In this document: positions 59,972-64,000 of the stretch, one piece after another
How the letters are laid out: every line of letters begins with the position of its first letter
How positions within the stretch are numbered: position 1 is the first letter of the stretch
From: Roseiarcus sp963737365
GTDB taxonomy: Bacteria > Pseudomonadota > Alphaproteobacteria > Rhizobiales > Beijerinckiaceae
Direction: 5' to 3'
DNA length: 64,000 nt
Assembly (NCBI GenBank): GCA_963737365.1
Contig: CAVTSD010000007.1
Location: 248,001-312,000, forward strand
Position numbers and translations under genes: made by a program
The notes under the pieces: model-generated
The model's database searches: none
What the model was told of the DNA's origin: nothing
Seen by the model: only the letters and a program-made list of their open reading frames with translations

Positions 59972-60981
59972 TGAGCCCCGCCGCGCCCGCTGGGCTCGGC
60001 CATGTTCCTGTTCTGCTTGCGGAAGCCATTAAGGCGCTCGAGCCTCGCGCGGACGGGCTCTATGTCGACGGCACGTTCGGCGGCGGTGGCTACACAGGAG
60101 CGCTTCTTGATCGTGGCGCGCGCGTGATCGCGCTCGACCGCGACCCCTCGGCCATTCGGGCGGGCGACAAGCTCAAGGCCTCGTCGGGCGGCCGGCTCGA
60201 GCTGGTCGAGGCGCGCTTTAGCGACCTCGTCGAAGTTCTGAAACGCCTTGGCGTCGGCGCGGTGGACGGGGTTGTTCTCGACATCGGCGTTTCGTCCATG
60301 CAGTTCGACGAGGCTGCGCGCGGCTTCTCGCTGCGTTTCGATGCTCCTCTCGATATGCGCATGGGAGGAAGCGGACGTTCAGCCGCCGATATTCTGCGTG
60401 AGGAGGACGAAGCGACGATCGCCGACATTCTCTTTCATTACGGCGAGGAGCGCGCCGCGCGCCGCATTGCGCGCGCCATCGTCTTCGACCGCGAGACGAA
60501 GCCGTTCACCTCGACCTTGGAGCTCGCAGGCATGATCGCGCGGGTCGCGCCGGCGCGGCGTGGCGAGCTTACCCATCCCGCGACGCGCGCCTTTCAGGCT
60601 TTGCGCATCGCCGTCAATGACGAGCTCGGCGAACTCGCACGGGCGCTGAGCGCCGCGGAGCTTCTGCTCGCGCCGGGCGGGCGTCTCGTGGTCGTGACGT
60701 TCCATTCGCTTGAGGATCGGATCGTCAAGCAGTTCTTCGCCGGCCGCTCGGGCCGCGGCCGCGCCGTCTCGCGCCGCTTGCCAGGCGAGCCGGCTGAGGC
60801 CGAGCCGACGTTCGAGGTTCCGCGCGGCCAGCCGATCGAGCCGTGCGAAGCGGAGACAAGCGCAAATCCGCGTTCGCGCTCGGCGAAATTGCGGTTTGGC
60901 GTCCGCACGGGCGCGTCGGCGCGGGGACGGGACGAGGGCATTGAGGCGCTGGCTCGACTGCCGGCGCGGAGGGGGAGATAA
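59971..60981 (+). CDS. rsmH: 16S rRNA (cytosine1402-N4)-methyltransferase
   Basis: A 336-residue enzyme (HVPVLLAEAIKALEPRADGLYVDGTFGGGGYTGALLD at the SAM site, FSDLVEVLKRLGVGAVDGVVLDIGVSSMQFDEAARGFSLRFDAPLDMRM, THPATRAFQALRIAVNDELGEL, TFHSLEDRIVKQFF). It modifies 16S rRNA C1402. Its start overlaps the mraZ stop by one base, and ftsL follows five bases after it. Confidence 0.96.
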   Translation: MSPAAPAGLGHVPVLLAEAIKALEPRADGLYVDGTFGGGGYTGALLDRGARVIALDRDPSAIRAGDKLKASSGGRLELVEARFSDLVEVLKRLGVGAVDGVVLDIGVSSMQFDEAARGFSLRFDAPLDMRMGGSGRSAADILREEDEATIADILFHYGEERAARRIARAIVFDRETKPFTSTLELAGMIARVAPARRGELTHPATRAFQALRIAVNDELGELARALSAAELLLAPGGRLVVVTFHSLEDRIVKQFFAGRSGRGRAVSRRLPGEPAEAEPTFEVPRGQPIEPCEAETSANPRSRSAKLRFGVRTGASARGRDEGIEALARLPARRGR

Positions 60982-60986
60982 GTCTG

Positions 60987-61367
60987 ATGTGGCGTATTCT
61001 GCACGCATTCGCCATCGCCGCGCTGATCGGGTCGGCCGCCTACGTCTACGGCGTCAAGTACCGCACGATCTACGCTTCCGAGCAGCTCGTGAAGACGCGC
61101 CATCTCATCAACAAGGAGAAGGACGCGATCAATCTCCTGCGGGCGGAATATGCGCATCTCGCCCGGCCCGACCGCGTGCAGGCGCTCGCCAATTCGAAGC
61201 TCGGCCTGCAGCCGCTGGCCTTGAGTCAGATCGCGACCGTCAATGAGTTGCCCGACGCCCAGCCCAAGACCAACTCGATCGGCCGCACGCTCGAATCGCT
61301 CGGGTTCACCGCCGACAATTCGACCCCGGCCGTCACGGCGTCGGTCTCGACCCCGCCGGTGAGGTGA
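60987..61367 (+). CDS. ftsL: Cell division protein FtsL
   Basis: A 126-residue bitopic protein: a short cytoplasmic start, one membrane helix (LHAFAIAALIGSAAYVYGV), then a coiled coil (TRHLINKEKDAINLLRAEYAHLARPDRVQALA) and a variable tail. It joins FtsB and FtsQ in the divisome. Position between rsmH and ftsI is decisive. Confidence 0.9.
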   Translation: MWRILHAFAIAALIGSAAYVYGVKYRTIYASEQLVKTRHLINKEKDAINLLRAEYAHLARPDRVQALANSKLGLQPLALSQIATVNELPDAQPKTNSIGRTLESLGFTADNSTPAVTASVSTPPVR

Positions 61368-61370
61368 GCC

Positions 61371-63275
61371 ATGGCTGAGAGCCCGAACGAGCCTAAAGCC
61401 AGACCCACGATCGACACGCGGCCGCGCTTTAATCCCCTGGATCTGCTGGCTGACGCCGCGATCGCATGGCTAAGGCGTTATCTGCCGCAGAATTTCGGCG
61501 TCGATCTGGACCCTGGCGCGCGCCTTACGCAGCCCGCGGGCGCAAACAAGGCGAAGCTCAAGGCCTTCGCGCGCCAGCTGCTTTCGACCAGGCTCGACCG
61601 TTCGAGCGCGCGCGTCCGCACCATCGCGCTTGGGCTCTTCGTCGCCTATGCCGGCCTCGGCGTGAAGCTGCTTGTGCTTGGGCTCTCGCATGATCCGCCG
61701 CAGACATTGAAGACAGCCGCCGATGACGCGGTCTCCGGTGCGAGGCCCGATTTGTTGGATCGGAACGGCGCGATCCTCGCGACCGACGTCAAGACCATGT
61801 CGGTGTTCGCCGAGCCCAACCGCATCATCGACATCGACGAGGCGGTCGAGCTCATCACCGCCGTGCTTCCTGATGTCGACGCGAAGGAGCTGCGCGAGCG
61901 GCTGGCTTCGAAAAAGGGCTTCATCTGGGTCAAGCGGCAAATTACGCCGAAGGAGCAGGCGGAGATCTTTCACCTCGGCCTGCCCGGCGTCGGCTTCCTG
62001 CCGGAGAACAAGCGCATCTATCCTAACGGCCCGATCGGCGCCTATGTGATCGGGTATGTCGACAAAGACAACGTCGGCATCGCGGGCATGGAGAAATATC
62101 TCGACGAGCAAAGTCTCACCGATCCCCATGTCGCCGGGTTCACCGTCGATCCCGACAGCCTGAAGCCGGTCCGATTGTCGCTCGATCTTAAAGCCACGCA
62201 CGCGCTGCGCGACGAACTCGCCGACGGAATGGACCGCTTCCGCGCCAAGGCGGCGGCGGGGATGATCATCGACGTCAACACCGGCGAAGTGATTGCGCTC
62301 GAATCGCTTCCTGACTTCGATCCGAATGACCCGAGCGAGGCGCACGACCCGAGCAAGATCAACCGCATCAATGTCGGCGTCTACGAAATGGGTTCGACCT
62401 TCAAGGCGCTTTCGCTCGCCATGGCGCTCGAATCCGGCAAGGTCAATCTCGGCTCGCACGTGGACGCGCGCGACAGTCTGCGCTACGGGCGGTTCACGAT
62501 TCACGATTTCCACGCCACCCATCGTGTGCTGACGGTGCCCGAAGTGTTCACCCATTCGTCGAACATCGGCGCCGCGCGGCTCGCGCTCATGGTTGGCGTC
62601 GAGGGCCATAAAGCCTTCTTGAAAAAGATGGGCCAGCTCGATCGCTTGCGCACCGAATTGCCGGAGAGCGCCGAGCCGCTGGTGCCGAAGCATTGGTCGC
62701 TTCTCAATACCATGACCATCGCCTTCGGGCAGGGCCTCAATGTGGCCCCGATCCAGGCCGTGATGGCGGTGTGCGCGCTCGCCAATGGCGGCGAGTTGAT
62801 GACGCCGACCTTCCTGCCGCGGACCGAAGAGGAGGCCGCGAAGGTCAGCCATCGCGTGATCAGTGAACAGACTTCTAAATCCATGCGCTATTTGATGCGG
62901 TCCAACGCCACGCATGGGTCCGCAAGTTTCGCCAACATTCCTGGCTATTACGTCGGCGGAAAGACGGGAACCGCCGACAAGATCATCCACGGCCACTATG
63001 CGCAGAACAGGGTTTTCAACACCTTCATGGCGATCACGCCGGCCGACAAGCCAAAATACCTCTATCTCACGATCTACGACGATCCGCAGCCCACGCCCGA
63101 AGATCATGGATACCACACCGCCGCCTATAACGCCGGACGGGTCGCGGGCGCGTTGATTCGCCGGGTCCAACCGCTTGAAAACGTTCCCCCAATGAAGGAG
63201 GCGCCAACTCAGCCGTTCCCCATCATCGCCCGACTGGGGTATGGAGCGGACGCCGACAAGACCGGCAAGGAGTGA
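61371..63275 (+). CDS. ftsI: Peptidoglycan transpeptidase FtsI (PBP3)
   Basis: A 634-residue class B penicillin-binding protein. One membrane helix (TIALGLFVAYAGLGVKLLVLG) precedes a dimerisation domain (RPDLLDRNGAILATDVKTMSVFAEP) and the transpeptidase with active sites SxxK in GVYEMGSTFKALS, SxN in HSSNIGAARLA and KTG in GGKTGTAD. It makes septal peptidoglycan. Its N-terminus is extended with an Arg-rich cytoplasmic tail. murE overlaps its end. Confidence 0.96.
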   Translation: MAESPNEPKARPTIDTRPRFNPLDLLADAAIAWLRRYLPQNFGVDLDPGARLTQPAGANKAKLKAFARQLLSTRLDRSSARVRTIALGLFVAYAGLGVKLLVLGLSHDPPQTLKTAADDAVSGARPDLLDRNGAILATDVKTMSVFAEPNRIIDIDEAVELITAVLPDVDAKELRERLASKKGFIWVKRQITPKEQAEIFHLGLPGVGFLPENKRIYPNGPIGAYVIGYVDKDNVGIAGMEKYLDEQSLTDPHVAGFTVDPDSLKPVRLSLDLKATHALRDELADGMDRFRAKAAAGMIIDVNTGEVIALESLPDFDPNDPSEAHDPSKINRINVGVYEMGSTFKALSLAMALESGKVNLGSHVDARDSLRYGRFTIHDFHATHRVLTVPEVFTHSSNIGAARLALMVGVEGHKAFLKKMGQLDRLRTELPESAEPLVPKHWSLLNTMTIAFGQGLNVAPIQAVMAVCALANGGELMTPTFLPRTEEEAAKVSHRVISEQTSKSMRYLMRSNATHGSASFANIPGYYVGGKTGTADKIIHGHYAQNRVFNTFMAITPADKPKYLYLTIYDDPQPTPEDHGYHTAAYNAGRVAGALIRRVQPLENVPPMKEAPTQPFPIIARLGYGADADKTGKE

Positions 63276-64000
63276 ACTTTCGCGCGATGAGACGGCTTGG
63301 CGACATCCTCGAGCTTAAGGACGCCGATCGCGCGCTTTCGTCGCGCGCCATCGCGGGCTTGTCGTTCGACAGCCGAAAGACGGCGCCGGGCGATATCTTC
63401 TTCGCGCTGGCCGGGGCGAAGGACGATGGCCTCAAGCACGTCGGAGAAGCGGTGGCGAAGGGCGCCGCCGCCATTGTCGCGGAGCGTTGGGCGGAATCTC
63501 TCGACGCGGCTTTCGTGCACGTCGCCGACGCGCGCGCCGCGCTTGCTCACGCCGCCGCGCGCTTCTACCCACGCCAGCCGGAAACGATCGTCGCGGTCAC
63601 TGGGACAAGCGGAAAAACTTCGGTCGCAGCCTTCGTGCGCCAGATCTGGCAGACGCTCGGGCGTGAGGCTGCTTCGATCGGAACCATTGGCGTCGTCTCA
63701 CGTCCGCTCACCGTTTACGGATCGTTGACAACACCGGATCCGATCGCGCTGCACGAGCTTCTCGACCGGCTTGCCTCCAACGGCGTCACGAATCTCGCGA
63801 TCGAGGCCTCCTCGCATGGTCTCGACCAGAAGCGGCTTGACGGCGTGCGCCTCGCCGCCGCCGCGTTCACCAACCTCACGCGCGACCACATGGACTATCA
63901 TGCCACAGTTGAGGACTATCTCGCCGCCAAGCTCCGGCTGTTCCAGGATCTTCTGCCCGATGGCGCGCCGGCGGTCATCGATGCCGACAGCGCCATTGCT
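63272..64000 (+). CDS. murE: UDP-N-acetylmuramoyl-tripeptide synthetase MurE, partial
   Basis: The first 243 residues are present and the frame is open to the end of the window. Seen are DILELKDADRALSSRAIAGLSFDSRKTAPGDIFFALAG, the ATP loop VAVTGTSGKTSVAAFVRQIW, TTPDPIALHELLDRL, AIEASSHGLDQKRLDGV and FTNLTRDHMDYHATVEDYLAAKLRLF. GTG at 63272 overlaps the ftsI stop (GTGA); ATG at 63287 is an alternative start. It adds the third amino acid (most likely meso-diaminopimelate) to the muramyl dipeptide. Confidence 0.95.
   Translation, partial: MNFRAMRRLGDILELKDADRALSSRAIAGLSFDSRKTAPGDIFFALAGAKDDGLKHVGEAVAKGAAAIVAERWAESLDAAFVHVADARAALAHAAARFYPRQPETIVAVTGTSGKTSVAAFVRQIWQTLGREAASIGTIGVVSRPLTVYGSLTTPDPIALHELLDRLASNGVTNLAIEASSHGLDQKRLDGVRLAAAAFTNLTRDHMDYHATVEDYLAAKLRLFQDLLPDGAPAVIDADSAIA

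Noticed and set aside
61470..63170. Open frame of 566 codons on the minus strand
   Set aside because: Antisense shadow of ftsI, which carries all three transpeptidase motifs.
1..64000. CRISPR array, prophage or transposase genes
   Set aside because: No regular spacer-repeat arrays, no phage structural genes and no transposase motifs were seen. The only repeats are short intergenic families and the AT-rich patch.

Overview
The window is high-GC chromosomal DNA of an alphaproteobacterium, most likely of the order Hyphomicrobiales (Rhizobiales). The support is gene order and gene content: DUF4164-zapA placed divergently from a tkt-gap-pgk block, an mraZ-rsmH-ftsL-ftsI-murE division cluster, a cyoABCD quinol oxidase, and short dispersed palindromic repeats between genes. 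A family or genus cannot be named from this sequence alone.

Layout. 0-8 kb: a DUF1254/DUF1214 secreted protein, an ArsR-AhpD-rhodanese group, a TetR/DoxX pair with a shared operator region, and minus-strand genes for an amidohydrolase, a uracil-DNA-glycosylase-like protein and a Rieske/FAD reductase. 8-12 kb: cyoABCD. 12-15.4 kb: histidine kinase, receiver and receiver-adenylate cyclase. 15.6-18.5 kb: a CHRD-domain secreted protein, cytochrome b561 and glpK. 18.6-27 kb: a MocR-type regulator divergent from a complete Nit1C-type nitrogen-starvation cluster (nitB, nitrilase, radical SAM, GNAT, AIR-synthase-like, glycosyltransferase, small protein, flavoprotein) behind a near-consensus sigma-54 promoter. 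27-34.4 kb: a second sigma-54-type promoter, a BMP-family ABC importer, an amidase and a class V aminotransferase. 34.4-40.7 kb: an RND efflux pair, an MFS transporter, a MarR regulator and the remnant of a second MFS gene. 41-47 kb: a ClpP-like protein, a possible 6S RNA, zapA, tkt, gap and pgk. 47-50 kb: repeat-rich DNA with a toxin-gene remnant, a thioesterase, a ferredoxin-like protein, an unusual AT-rich repeat patch and a methyltransferase. 50.6-55.7 kb: phosphoketolase and glycogen phosphorylase. 55.7-59 kb: small accessory genes. 59.4-64 kb: the start of the dcw cluster, with murE running off the end.

How the genes fit together. The strongest theme is nitrogen scavenging. Two adjacent operons, the Nit1C set and a BMP-importer/amidase/aminotransferase set, each carry a -24/-12 promoter, so both could be switched on together under nitrogen limitation. 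Central carbon genes (tkt, gap, pgk, xfp, glgP, glpK) form a second theme.

Data quality. At least eight genes (AhpD-like, cytochrome b561, MocR regulator, nitC, nitE, nitF, amidase, pgk) are interrupted by single-base indels, often an extra A or G in a two-base run, while the reading frames on both sides are intact and conserved. This looks more like sequence error than decay, and these genes are annotated as whole genes with the frameshift position given.
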